Notes under the pieces: model-generated
What the model was told of the DNA's origin: nothing
What the model saw: the letters and a program-made list of their open reading frames with translations, nothing else
The model's database searches: none
Part shown: piece by piece, positions 1 through 13,124 of the stretch
How the letters are laid out: every line of letters begins with the position of its first letter
Numbering within the stretch: position 1 is the stretch's first letter
Assembly: GCA_029959195.1 (NCBI GenBank)
Contig: CP114127.1
Span: forward strand, 1,488,001 to 1,552,000
Reading direction: 5' to 3'
DNA: 64,000 bases
Source of the DNA: Dictyophora rubrovolvata
Lineage: Eukaryota; Basidiomycota; Agaricomycetes; Phallales; Phallaceae
Position numbers and translations under genes: made by a program

Positions 1-730
1 ATTAGTATGGTTGAGAGCGCAAAGATGGCTTTGGCGCGTGTCTGAATTGCTGGATCGTTTCCCGACTTCTTTTCAGGCATCAAGAGATTGAGTATCCTTG
101 GAATAGGGTCGTATTTGATCACCTATTTCAAATATTCAGATCGCTATTGACGATACCAGTAGAAGTCCGTTGAACCTCGCTCTGTGCTTTAGGGTTATTT
201 TCGACGGCGGTTCCAATGACCCAGAGGGTTTGTCTCCTGACAGGATCGGGAGTCTCATCCCTTAGTAGAAACAAAAGTTCAGGGTACATTTGAAGATGAG
301 TAAGATCTAAACGGGGACAGCGCCACATCAGATCGCCACTCAAGTAGCTCGTCCACAGAAAGGGCTGGCTTACTGTTAGCATTATCGGTGTTCTCAACCA
401 GCTTCGACATGAATTGAAGTTAGTGCGACAATTCTCGTGCATCAAATTGCGAGACATACCATTTCCAGATCATCCAAGCTTCTGACTCGACTGGCCATAT
501 CCGCATTCTTATCAGATGCGAGACACAAAGCCTCCTGTAAGTATAGGTTCCTTTCAGCCAAACTAGAAGTCATGGAGGAAATTGACCCGGTTAAGAAAGA
601 GACGAACCTTCATGGCTACGGCATCAGGTTTTCCCAAAATGGCGTCAATGATTTCGGGATCCAAATGTTTATGACGAGGACCAGTGTCCTTTTGTTGACA
701 TTGAGCAGGATGTTGTGTGGCTTGGCTCAT
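1..730 (-). CDS. FES1: Hsp70 nucleotide exchange factor FES1 (3' end outside window)
   Basis: Armadillo-type exchange factor that releases ADP from cytosolic Hsp70. I infer exons 608-730, 460-534, 374-401, 176-306 and 1-122 (continuing off the left edge), all with GT-AG introns and matching phases. Visible family features are the core MLVENTDNAN, then a repeat ending TLWVIGTAVENNPKAQ, then a segment starting VIKYDPIPRIL. The N-terminus (about 40 residues, MSQATQHPAQ) is less conserved. The ATG at 730 is the only start that fits exon 1. The C-terminal armadillo repeats are missing only because the window ends. The family call rests on recognised motifs, not on an alignment; I am fairly sure of it. 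Confidence 0.85.
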
Positions 731-3700
731 AGTATTTAAATTATAAAAGAAGTTCGACGAATGGCGTCTCCCTAGGGACCACTGTTATAGGATACAGATA
801 CAACATGTTTATCCATATGACGCAAGATTTGAGACAGCGACGACGAGGTCCGACGGAGGGTTGTCAATGGTCATCGCTGCTCCCGTAAGCTAAATGACAT
901 AATCACTCCTCCGTCGTACACCGGCAAACTCATCATATGCATCATTGCTAGGACATATTGACGAGCTAGGCCGAAAATTTGATCTTCAAGGGATATGTGT
1001 TATCACCTGAACTCTAGTTAGACATGTGCACAACGCCAGAGATGAATCAATGATGAGTCGACACCGTGAGTCTAACGTGTTTTGTTGCTCATGCCACGTT
1101 TCCACTTATTGAATCTTCGACTTTTTTATAACTTAGATGGTCGATTGGTCTTCATCCTACGTTTCTCGTCAGTGGTATTATTTACCGGGCTGCATTTTCG
1201 TCCGCAGGCGCGAACCAGGATGCTCGGATTTCGTGGTCCATCCACCTCCGTTTCTTGGATCAAGGTTTAGGAATTATAACTTAGTGGTTCAATGTATCGC
1301 TCCGGTACTTGTCTGATAAGTTAAACGGAGCCTTGTTTCAAAAAAAGGTTTGGTTAAGACCCATGCTTATCAAACAACCAACCCTGACGACTTTGTAACT
1401 TCAGACGCTCCTACGACATCTCATGTGCACATGTTTCTTAATCCAGGATCACCTGAACATAAAATTTATTAGAATCCTTCCCTAAAGAGGGTAGTTGTCC
1501 GTCCGGATGTCTTGGTTGATATCCTATTTTTCCCCACACAGTCACCAATCCTGGGGAAAAACACGAAACAAAGAGCCTTCATACCTATCCTTTGAAGATC
1601 TTCTCACATGTATTTATTACACCCTTTTGTACTTGTCATACTTATGTGGGTATATCATTTTTTATAGTTCCTATCGCTCATTGTGCCTAAAAAAGAAGGC
1701 TAATCTCCGACTGGAGTGGACTTGAGCAACGAACCAAAATTCACGACGGGCCATCAAACACAAACTAACAAGTGATCTTGGAATACTCTACCAGGTTTGC
1801 TGCGGCCTATGCAGCCTTCACGGAAGAAACCACGGGTGACCTTGCTGAATCTCATTTGCGTTGAGCGGATCTTCCCGAAAAAAAATTGGTGGCGGGTATG
1901 GTTTGTCATTCAATTCTACTACATGGCGTAAACTCAAAAGCTAGCTCTTTATTTATAGAACCAAATCAACTTACATACTACGCTAGCGGCTAAACTGTTT
2001 CTCTGGAGGTCTCATCCCATTACACAAGATGGATTTCACAACTGGCGTCAAACTAATAAAAGTATTATCTTCATGATTGCGCCCCAAATCTTGACGTCGG
2101 TACGAAGAACGCCATTCTGCTAAAAAACGGCCTACCCGTACAATTACTATTCGCGACCTTGAAAAACAATTTAAAGGGACGTTCTATAATCGATGTTCTT
2201 CCAACGCCCCTCTATGTCAAAGTTAGCTTCCAAATGCTATCGCATAACCTTTCTGTCCTATGCGTCATAGCGAATGCTTCGAGATAACTGCAAACCAAGC
2301 TTCCAAGACATCGCTTCTCATTAACCAAGATCCTACTGCGCTGAAAGTCAGATCTCCACCGATCATACTTACGTGCAGTCGCACGAGCTGCATGGGTACA
2401 TCAATCAATGGTACTCAATGACAAAAGAAGCCACAACGACTTCCCAGAATTTCAAAAGAAGAAAAAAACAGCCATAGCCGCCTCTCGAGGTCCGAACTAG
2501 TCGTGGCATGATTCATCAAAACGTGATTTCGAACTTTGTTTCTCCTTTTTCGCTGTTGGATTGTTATTGTAATGAGAAGTCATTAACTTGATATCCATAT
2601 ATTAGATCTTCTCCTTACCTAGCTCGGCAAAAGTGGTGCCTTGATCTGTTCCTTTCAACCTCCTTCTTTGTCTGCTACCATTGGATCACCTTTAACGACT
2701 CTTTTACCGAGTGACGGTCTCTCGATATATCCAGCCGTGTGCGTTTTGTTCGAAGCGAAGACCAAAACTCCTTGTTAGAACGCACAACATGTCGTACCTG
2801 GATGACGTTCTCTGCTACGTAATTCTTTGATCGGGACCATATCGCTCGCGCTCATCGGAGGATCTTATAAAAGTAATAAACAACTATCTGAGAAAAGATA
2901 TTGTTTCAACGCTTCTTGATGAGTTGTTAAATGACGGGGATTTTATTTTATTTTCCAAATTTAACTATTGGAGCATACGGCAGATTGTGGTTTCGTTTAA
3001 TGAGGTTTTGTTTTTTTGTTATGTATTCACAATTTTCTGACAGGTATCGATTGTTTAGTCATCGTTCTGCTCGTGAAAACACAACTGCTCACGGCGCAAG
3101 CCTCCCTTACCTGACATAGAAATCTGTTCCAAAATTAACCACTTACTTGAAGAGTATTCTGCTCCCTCAGATTTCAAATATGAACCTGGAAGGGTACGTG
3201 GTCGCAATACCTATCTGTACTTTCGAGAAAATGCTTGCGATTTCAAAACACATCGGTTTGAGTGGTTCTCAGGCGATTATCATGATCAAATTCAGGGACA
3301 GAACCTTAAGCCTTGGGTGACTTTCCCCTTCCCCCCCCTCTCTCCTTTATCAGGTCCCAGTCACTGTGCTTTTCTTGCACCAAGGGGCATGAGCGATACT
3401 CGTTTTAACCTGACATGTACCACCGCCTTCAACATTAATTAAACGAATGCTAGTTTTGAGGGTCGGTTGGATGAGTTATCCTTATAACCCCGTTTTCCTA
3501 TTTACGCGATCTTCATTCATTTTCGCACCCCATGACATCCAGAAGATCTACTTATGAAAATCACGGTAAAAGCTTCAAATTGAAATTTAGGACATGTCTT
3601 TCCTTTTGTTTTGTGCAATGTCGGCATCTCCATCCCGTAGTTGCGTTTTTATTCCAGAGGTGAGTGCTAGATAGCTCTTCAACGGTAGATCCCTCCGTGA

Positions 3701-6700
3701 TAACTACCTGTCAGGAACAAGTAAAACGGCACGCACTTAAGACCATGGAGTAGAAAGCTATTTTTTTTTGAAGGTGTTCCTTCAATTTGTTAGTTATTAT
3801 TGCCCTTACGTGTACCTTTGGTCCTTACTCGAGGACGGCGACTGGTAAAGGCACGACTTGTTTGACGGCAATCATCCGATGAATAGTCGTTGTAGCACTC
3901 TGACGACACAGATATGGAATAGTGTCTTCTATAAAGACATCAAACACGGGGTAACCGTCCACCAGCGGGCAACTTGATTCTCTGATGTATGGCTGCGTCT
4001 GTTTTTGAAACATCCATTACTCCGAAATCACGACGATAGATGAGCGGAAAAACCACCTATTACCAGCAATACCAAGTAATCTCGATCGAGAAGACGGAAT
4101 ATGTCTTCTGCTTCGTCGTATGGCTTGACTTTCATGTCGTCTCCAATTCAAAGTGCGTATTCTGTCACCTATAGCGATGTAAAGATCAAGGGCACTCCGA
4201 TCCACTTCACGATCTACAAGTATTGGTTGACATTTTGATAGTCGGACTTCAAGTTGTGAGTCCACAAGGTAAATAACCACTAAATGTGTAATTGATCCTT
4301 TCTCCTTGTCTCAAAATTTGCAATTCGTTTGTCCAGCCCAACATGCAATTACGAAGCATTATTAAGGCTAAAACAGGTCAAGGGTGCGGCGACTGCCGCC
4401 ATGGCCTTCTACAGCATACGTGTCCAGGGGTCGGTCACATTATTTTGACAACATTAGCCCTTATTGAGTCTGACACAGGACGCTATTTCTAGCATTGAAG
4501 GTATGGACTCTGTTGAGATATACAATTGGGTTAGGTTCATGGTTGTTCACGTGATGTTAACGAGTTCTTGATTTCACCTCAATAAGTTAAGGTCTTAAAA
4601 AGTTCAGAGAAAGGCAGCCAAGGGGACTAGGGGACGCCAATTTATTTAACCAATTAGCCCTCTTGAACAATCCCAGTCCGGTTTTAATTGATAGGCACTC
4701 AGGACAAGTGTTATAAGTATGTGAATACTGGCTTATTGGGAACAAATCTGACCGCTGGAATATGTTTTTTCTCCCGCGAGAGTCCGGTACCGGCGCCCGC
4801 AGTGAGAATATATCCTTTTTCTATCTATAGTCCCGATATACTTGAGTCAACTCAAATCAGTAGTAATGAAGGAGCATAAGGAAAGTGTTTCTCGTATATC
4901 CGAGAAAGGATGATAGCTATGTGAAGTGAATATTAGGTTTGAGGTCATCTTATATCGGAAGATGCCAATGGCCATGACCTTGTTCAACGCCACATCAAGG
5001 GTTAGTCTTCGAAATCTCCGCTTATCATGGTTACATTCTGGGGTCGATGACAAGTCATTTAAGAACACCTCTTCTATAGGCAAAGATTAAATTCGAATGT
5101 CGACATGAGGATCCTTAGTAATCTGTTTGGAAAATTCAATAGAGCTTTTAAAACGAGAGAAAGGATAAGGGTTATTTTTAGGGCGTGTACCCGCAAGCCG
5201 AGCAGTTGACAACTTTGACAGATCCCACCATAAGATGTTGGCCATTTTGATGCATGCGACGGAGCTTGAGACATTTGTCGCAGCTGGCGATTATGACGTC
5301 GACGTTGTATTTCTGGCTGCTGTAAGGGGATGCCTCGGTATATTTATTTATTCCAGACTGATGAACTTAACGCCATGAGGGTACTAGGCGAGATGATGAA
5401 ATCTTGGAACTATCATATGTATATTATATGATTTATGAGTAACTCACGATAAATGGTAGTCTTTTTGGTTATCGGTTTCAGTGATATTCGTATGAGAATT
5501 CATCCGCGAGAATTTTGTTTCAGGCTCACTTTGATATGACGTCGAGGGAAGCACTACCGTTATTAGTATACTATAGCTCATCAAAGAACGGTCAAGACTT
5601 ATAGTTATATAAAGATCTACGGCTAAGAATGACGTGTTATAAATCTTATACTTACCCGTGGGGATTAGTTGCGATAAGTCCTGAGTGTAATATTAGTAGA
5701 AGTCTTGTGGAAAAAGTACCTGGTACAGTGGGAATCGGGAAACCCGGAGACGCTACAGGCGATGAATGTTGAACAAAGCGTTCTCATTGGATTCTACCTA
5801 GGCACTGTTATAAAATACCTTAGAAATTGGGTCGGCTTGACGAAAGTCTTGCTTCGACTATAATCACTTTTACCGAACAGGTATTCAATTACATGAATTG
5901 GCGATTCCAACTGAGAGAAGCCGCGCGGTCAATGCACCAATATTTATTTCCCCGTCTATGGTTCAACGATCTAGTACAATCACTTCTATTTCCATTAAGA
6001 GTATAATTCACAAGATAATACTATCTAATGATGAATTCATCTGAGTTTCGTGGACCTCGTTGTCAATGATTGACTTGCGAATTCCAACTCAGAAGTTTCG
6101 TAGAGGCTTTGATCTGTATATACTTGCCTTCATTCTATGTGTATTGTCAAAATATGACTTCACAAGGCCAAACCAGATGCATACACATGCTATGCGGCCA
6201 ATCTTATTGAACCAAACTCACCAGCGTCAGCATCTATTTTTCGAGAGAAGCACCTTCATTTCATTATATTTATCATGCGTGAATATCGTGAATACTGAAT
6301 ATGTACTTATGCTGATTAACGGAAATTAGTGATATAAAGAAAGCTGTACTTCATGTTACAATTGATGTGGCGTAAACGTGGTAATCACCCTGAGTCATTT
6401 GATTTTTGAGTTCGGTTGCCAGCAACTTCATTAACGATTTGATCGGACGAGAGGAAACTGGTCTTGAAGCTATGATTAGATTATACAGATTGTTTATTCG
6501 CTAACCCCGGCAGTAGCATGCGACTCGGTAAGGTTGAAGTAAAAATGAAGGGTTGCCATTTCTTCTGTCTACTGTCTGCTTGATTTGCTCGATGTTTCAA
6601 AGATTACTGTAGGTGGTTCGTGCCATGTTGCGGTGACTTAGCACCCATAGCGTCATCCTAAGGTCTATGATTGCAAGTTTGATTTATCAATTGCGTATGC

Positions 6701-9700
6701 ATTGCCTTGACAGTTTTGAAGTCAATAGTGATCCAAAAAACACCGAAGCTGTTCACTTATCTGAAAAGTTGGCAAGTAACAGGATATTTGTGCATGATCC
6801 GGTTTCGTTGTGTTCATTTTTCAACGAGCCCAAGCTCAAGCACGTGCATGTTAGGAAAGTCCCAAGGGCTAACCGCATACCGAACTAAAATTCACATGCA
6901 TCATACTGATCCTCAAAAAGCAATTTTGCGTTGACATGGTGACAGCTGAACGTCTCATACTCGAGAGACAAGAAATGAAGAAAAACAATCGAAGACTCGC
7001 TAGGAATATGCAGATTGTCACGAGTAAAACCACAGTCAGCGGAAGCTGCCTTCGCATTGGCAATGTGGCATGCAGCCAGAGCCAAGACGGAGCCTAATAG
7101 CACATGGAAAAATGGATAACATACACCCACGAGTTAAGCGACAGGAAGCGAGATATTTCGCCGACAGCCGGTTCTGTGATTTTATTTTTTTTCATTTTAC
7201 GCCTGCAGAGCTGCACTTCTTTGACTTCTCAACTGCTTGATTTCTTCATACACGGGTCGTATTATTGAGTGTACGATTGCATCGTGTGCCTGAAGCAATA
7301 TCAATTTTTGATTGCTTTCTTGCCTCCAAGGTTTGTTTGTCTTCCCTGAGTCTGCCATGTAGTGCATCACATGTCAACTTCTGCCATTAGCATTCGGGCA
7401 AGCATAGAGGTTTTATTACTGAAGAAATAAAGTCCGCGTCAAGCTAAACTCGCAATGACTTCCAATACTATTTCAGGCTGTTCTCAAGTTGTCAATCGTC
7501 AATCCAATATCTGACTCTTCACCGGGGATCAACAATTAGTTGAGTTTCGTACCTGGGTAGACTTCCCAACAAGGGGAGATACGGAGAATACTCCACAATG
7601 CATGATGGTCCATTGTCACGTAATATCAATATCGTTAACCCCGTTGTCAAAATGAGCTGATTTGACTCTGGAACCCCTCACGGCCGTGTTATTCGAAGCG
7701 TTTCCTTCACTTACGATTAGAAGACCCGAAAATTTAATGGTACGTTTGACCCAAATGTACTTTGCGTTATTCCACCACTCGTCAAGTGGAGCGCATGATT
7801 GAATGGGGTTACAATAAAATAAACCAACCAGGCCCTGCGCGGAGGAATTCGGGGTAGGATGTAGAATCATTTACTATCTCAGCTACCTATCATCCCGAAT
7901 AGACCGAGTTATATGATATAAGTTCAGAGTAAGTAACCTTGCGGAACGAGTTTTGATCGATGCATCCTCCAAACAGAAATACCAGGATCCTTACATATCA
8001 GCTGTGGGTTCAACCTGTGCTACTTTAAGTTATAAATATGATGATCCTTTACCTTGAGGCTGGTACTAACCAAAGCCCTGAATAAGGATTAACAAGAATA
8101 CCAAACGCGATAATTAGGAACTCTACGAATCTATAAAAACCACAGTAGCATCGCCATGAGACCCTGCATTGATTGGAAGATCTTATCTAAAGCTAATCGC
8201 TGGTTGGGAAATCAGCTATTCAGCAACTTTCGTCGTCCTGAACCGAACATGATTTGTGTAGTTGTTCCGAGTGTCACTATTTAAGCATTAATAGTATGAC
8301 AAGATGGAGTTCGAAATGCAGTCGCATGCCAGAGATCCCCTTAACGTTCAACGCTGTTTGAGGCTCGTGTTTACTTTCTGAAATCGAGTAACTTCAGGCC
8401 GAGATGTCCCTACATTGGTGGCTCAGCTTTTTGTTGGTTATGGTTAGAACTATGACTTTGAGAAAGAATTGTCCTTGAACTTTAAAAGTCATACATGTCC
8501 TGAAACGGTTAAGACTATTTTTATGTAAGTACCCTGATCGATGCAGCACAGCTGATCGTCGTTCGAATGCAATAGGGACAAACCTGTGAGACATATCGAA
8601 CGTTTGAGTATCTTTCCGACTCGGAAGGGGTAAGTTTTGTTCATAATTTGCTTAGCATATACAATAAAAGTCTGTTGTTTTTCCTGCTTACACTGTAAAC
8701 ATGAGAAAACCGAAAAAAAAAATTCCGCCATGTCGCGAATACGTCAATAAACGAACTTTTGTAGTTTCGTTGTAACTCCCGTTGTTCGATGTAATGAACC
8801 CGACTAAAATAAACGATTTCCCACTATGTCTTGACGTCTCTGAACAAGATGTGTTGAAAGGTTTAGACAAGCGCCCGGTAGGAAACGGGTACATTCCCCT
8901 GTATTTACCACATTTCGCGAAGAGCTCAAAAGAGAAAGAAGTTATTAATAGCATATACAATCTGAGTTACTTATGGGGTAAACATTGTTCTATGATATTG
9001 ACACGAGGACAGTCTATTAAGCATTATAGATAAGGATTTAATTAGTCTTTCTATAAATGAACGCCCCTACCCCAAGTCGAGTGAAAAATCATATGTTTTT
9101 TTTTAACTAATTGCATTGGCAATGTGGCGTCGAACAACCACCCTGAGTAATTTCTCGGCTTGAGCGCGGAGTGTGCCGACTTCAATCCCTTTTCTTTGAG
9201 ATGTTTAGCGACAACCACCTGAAACGTGGATTAACACATCGCATACAATGCTGTGATAGGTTTTCGGATGTCATGTATATCACAGAGCGACTGTCATACC
9301 AGTACAGGAATGACAGCTATAATCTAATATATCAATCATCTTGGGAACGAGCGGTAGATGGTAGATGAACTTGAAATACGAAGGTGCAAAGAGGAAACGA
9401 TTCGAAGACATCGGATAAGACTAGACGGGGAAACCTCCAACGATGCCTACGCAGTCGGTCTGGACCGGCGTTCGGATTGATGGCTTCGGGACATCACAAT
9501 CTAAACCCACAGACCCATACTTTGCTCTTACAAATGAGGATACTAGATATATCGCTCATCCCTGCCAGTGGCTGACGGTCCTGTGTTGATAAGGAATTCT
9601 CCCTCTTTTGGTTTTTTTTCGACCTCGACAGATATTTATAAGGGAAAGCTCATTGTTAGAATTAAGTAGTTTGGGCTAAGGCTGTTCACCCACGTTGGCT

Positions 9701-11835
9701 AGTTTCGAAGTTAAACTTATCGATTTGAGGTCATGTCAGTACATCTCACCATGGCATGGGCATCCCCAAGTCGTGTATATCTAACCCAGCCTGTGCCGAT
9801 TTCATGATCGCATCAAGGATCGGACCGTTATTTATACTGTCTTTCTCATGAATTGATATGACCCATTCTTGAGTCCGTTTGATCCAGCGAATAAATACGA
9901 GTGAGCTATTTTTACATCTACATGGCACATGGTATCATGAATTTATACTTGGTGCTTGAACTAAAGTCCTGTTTTCTTTAAATTATCAAATTAGTGCAAG
10001 ATATGGCCGTTGATGTTCTTGACTGAGTGGCGCATACCGGGGCTCTTTGGAGGGTGATCCTAGCAACACAGCATAAAAACCTCATTGCAGACCTGACAAA
10101 TTTTCTCAGAGTTTCGGAACATCGGGAGTCAGAAAAAGGAATACAGGAGTACATGGTACCCCGCGAAGATCGACGTCATTGCCTGACAACCTTACAATCG
10201 GTTATTGATCGTGACAGCGGAAGCCACGGACACTAGTCCGAGAAACTTCAGCCCAGCGCTGCAGATAATATCTCACACGGCAACCAACATGATGGCAAGT
10301 CGTTTTGACTGATGGTGCCGCGAGTAACCACTCTCAAATATACTGTCCAATTGCAGCCAAAAACTTTAAGTTACATAACTTCGTTGTTAAGAGGATTGGA
10401 TGGAAACCATCTCGTATATGAATAAAAACTGTCAAAACAGTCGAACAAATATAGCAACGGCTTTGGCGTTCTGTTATCAAACCTTTATCTTTACAATACG
10501 AAGAAGTTTCTATTGGAGGGCCTTTCAAAGGATCATAGAGAGACATTTAAAGTGCTCCGAAGCAATTATAGATTCATCAAGATTGAACGTATTTTTGATC
10601 TGAACAAGCGGCGCATACAGATATTCTGGGACAGGCATCTATGATGTATCCAGACTGCAATTCGAAACAGATTCATATCTAGCCGGCATTGAACTTGGCT
10701 TCTTCAATTGACATGTTGTGATATCTTCATCATCATTTACGCGAATCCGACTTTATGACGGAAAGCAAGGAAAGCAAGGATGGATGGCGTGCACATCGGG
10801 TTGGCTCGGATTGCAACACCACTAAAGATTATGGTAGCTTTTGACGAAATTTACAGCCATGGAGGTACGCACTCATCAAACTATTCAGTTGGCATGCCAA
10901 AACATGCTAATTGCGCTGGTCTAGGTCACGAGGTGAATACTCATCATTAACGGGGACGGGCGTATCATTAGTCCGAGAAGTGCTATGCTTGTTGCTCCTT
11001 ATTAATAACGGAATGTTCATGTCAAATTTCCTCAGGCTCTGTATTTGACAGGTATGTCCTCCGGAAGAGCAACCACCCGGAAAGTAATAAAACCATATCC
11101 TCTTTGCGCACCATAGACTGGACAGCCGTTAACGAAAATCAACAGGAAAACCAGAGTTCCTTGTAGTACTGATTCATTGATAACCGCCATCAAGCAAAGG
11201 ATGGTTTGATTGAGATCTCAGCTTTACAGTTGATAATAGGTAAATACGGAAGCATGATTTGACTATATGGTAACTCCTTTGAGTATTCATCCAGAAATAA
11301 TTCCAGGTTCCATGATGAAAGTCGAATCTTACCGTAACCGGCCTCTCAGTTTCTACCGAAATCTCCTACAATCATCAATTGCGAACAGCTTTAGACAGTC
11401 GATCACCTTGTGTTTCTGTCAACCCACGATAATAAGGTGAGAAAAGGAGGGTAGATAAAAGAATAGTTATGTATGGTATACTGACCATCTGTCGAACAAG
11501 CCCAAAAGAAAATGCTTTGAATACATCATACCACTCGACGACTCGGGCTGCCTGCAGAAAGTCATTCCATACTGTCCAAGCCGCGGCGACCGGGGACAGT
11601 GGCAGGAGGTGGCAGGTCAGAAAATAAAAACCCGCTATTCCGTCGTGTCATCGACCAACTTCCCAATTTGCCATGGCCGATAATATTACGTAATATTGCG
11701 TCCTTCCCAAAGTGGAATTTTTTGGAGAAATTCTTTTTTTGGATTTCCTATTATTTTCACATTTTCGCCTTGAAAATAAATAATTCACAATCCCATTTTT
11801 TGAAATGCAATCTTGTACTACCAGTGACTGGAAAT
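731..11835. other. Gene-free stretch of about 11 kb
   Basis: I find no credible gene. Open frames are 60-90 codons, on both strands, with no family motifs, no chain of phase-compatible exons and no tRNA-like B box. Composition is moderately AT-rich with scattered A and T runs. Short diverged repeats are visible inside it (7054-7069 matches 9113-9128 exactly; 6364-6400 resembles 9122-9153). It may be decayed mobile DNA or a heterochromatic block, but the sequence alone does not say. Confidence 0.6.
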
Positions 11836-11844
11836 TATATAAAA
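11836..11844 (+). promoter_or_regulatory. TATA box
   Basis: TATATAAAA lies 135 nt upstream of the ATG at 11979, followed by a pyrimidine-rich leader. This supports the short start at 11979 over an in-frame extension to 11805, which would overlap the TATA box. Confidence 0.6.
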
Positions 11845-11978
11845 ACACGCGCGTTTCCTTGTCATCTACCTCCCCCAAATTTAGTGACCTCTTGTATTTT
11901 CATCCAAAACTTTATTTTCTCTTCTTCTGCGACTGTTTTCAACTTTTCAAGCTTACCTCAAAACGATCCTGTCCTGTA

Positions 11979-13124
11979 ATGTCTCGTCCGACAACTGCTT
12001 CAACTGCAACTTCAGTGACAGACTCACCACCTCCTCAAAGTCCCATTACTCCCCCTCCGTATGCACACCGATTACCTCCTTTCTTCAAAGTTCAAATCGT
12101 CGAAGACGGTGACTCTCGAATGGAAGAAAGCAGTCCTTTTTCTCTCTCGTCCCTCCCAAAGCACTCTTTTCCTGGTTCTCAAGATGGTGGGCTAATTTCA
12201 GTTTATCCTGACAAGTTCCTTCCTCATAATCAATTTACATCAGAATGCCAATTACCAAAGGCCAGTCTGGACCGCATTTCGTCGGTTGCTACACCACCAT
12301 CCGGTCACGACTTGATGCATTTATTTCCCTTTCAGCCTTCACGTGTAACCGACCCGGATCGTAATATCCATGTCGGAGCCTCCAGCTCGCGTGATGGTAG
12401 CAAACCTCCGTACATCAACACATCTATTTATTTTGTGAAGGAGGAGAGGGAATTTTTTCGCTCTGGAGGGAGTGTCACTGGACGTGATTTAGAATTGCGT
12501 TTGGAGAAAGAACGAGGGAAGGGTTTGGGTAAGGGGAGAGGGAACGAAACTTCAAAAGACGCTCTCGAACTGGAGAGCATTCGGAATGCTCTCCCGAACC
12601 ACACGAGTCCACAAACCCTGGTTGAGCCGCCTGTGAAACGACGACGGAAAAGTACCAACAGTGGGAAGATGGATTATGATTCGCGAACAATGGCAGCTTC
12701 CCTACCACCTCCCCCGTTGGCGCTCGGCAAGGTTCGCCAACACGTATATTCGACACCTCCATCTCAGCGGTCATCGAGATCCACCCCATCTCGCTCACCA
12801 AGTCACTCCCCCTCTTTCCAGGTTCGTGCACAACCGGCTGTCTGTCATAATACACCAAATGCTATCAGTCCTGCCCCACGTCGTAGGGCTGGGAAATATA
12901 CAAAACGAGTCTTCGTCCATCCGAACCCATTGCCAAATGTAAATCCACCCTACCTTTTAGCCAATGTTTACCCTCCCAGCTCAAACGACATGAATCCGAC
13001 CATAAATGTTTACCCGCTCGCTAACCCTCTTCCTTTGAAAACAAGTGTGCCTTACCCGCCGAACTCACCGCCGCATTCATTCCCTCAGCCACCGCCATCA
13101 CAATTCATTGAATTCGCACGGTAG
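11979..13124 (+). CDS. Intronless Pro/Ser-rich disordered protein, unknown function
   Basis: A 381-residue protein with no recognised domain. It starts MSRPTTASTATS and is dominated by Pro, Ser and Thr. A charged Glu/Arg/Lys-rich stretch lies near residues 150-190, and a basic cluster VKRRRKSTNSGK near residue 215 could be a nuclear localisation signal. The C-terminal third is a run of Pro/Asn/Tyr-rich segments (PNPLPNVNPPY, ANVYPPSSNDMN, INVYPLANPLP). No signal peptide or membrane helix is visible. The frame stays open far longer than chance, and a TATA box plus a CT-rich leader precede it, so it is very likely a real gene. A nuclear regulatory role is conceivable from the basic cluster, but this is a guess. 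Confidence 0.7.
   Translation: MSRPTTASTATSVTDSPPPQSPITPPPYAHRLPPFFKVQIVEDGDSRMEESSPFSLSSLPKHSFPGSQDGGLISVYPDKFLPHNQFTSECQLPKASLDRISSVATPPSGHDLMHLFPFQPSRVTDPDRNIHVGASSSRDGSKPPYINTSIYFVKEEREFFRSGGSVTGRDLELRLEKERGKGLGKGRGNETSKDALELESIRNALPNHTSPQTLVEPPVKRRRKSTNSGKMDYDSRTMAASLPPPPLALGKVRQHVYSTPPSQRSSRSTPSRSPSHSPSFQVRAQPAVCHNTPNAISPAPRRRAGKYTKRVFVHPNPLPNVNPPYLLANVYPPSSNDMNPTINVYPLANPLPLKTSVPYPPNSPPHSFPQPPPSQFIEFAR

Noticed and set aside
437-739. 100-codon plus-strand frame
   Set aside because: It is the antisense shadow of FES1 exons 1-2.
1495-1725. Short frames of 60-90 codons throughout 1-11 kb as genes
   Set aside because: No motif, no phase-compatible exon chains, similar numbers on both strands; expected by chance in moderately AT-rich DNA.
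11805-11978. N-terminal extension of the Pro-rich protein to 11805
   Set aside because: The extension would begin upstream of the TATA box and has untypical composition; the ATG at 11979 is preferred.
12428-12858. Minus-strand frames opposite the Pro-rich gene
   Set aside because: Shadows of the intact plus-strand frame, without motifs.
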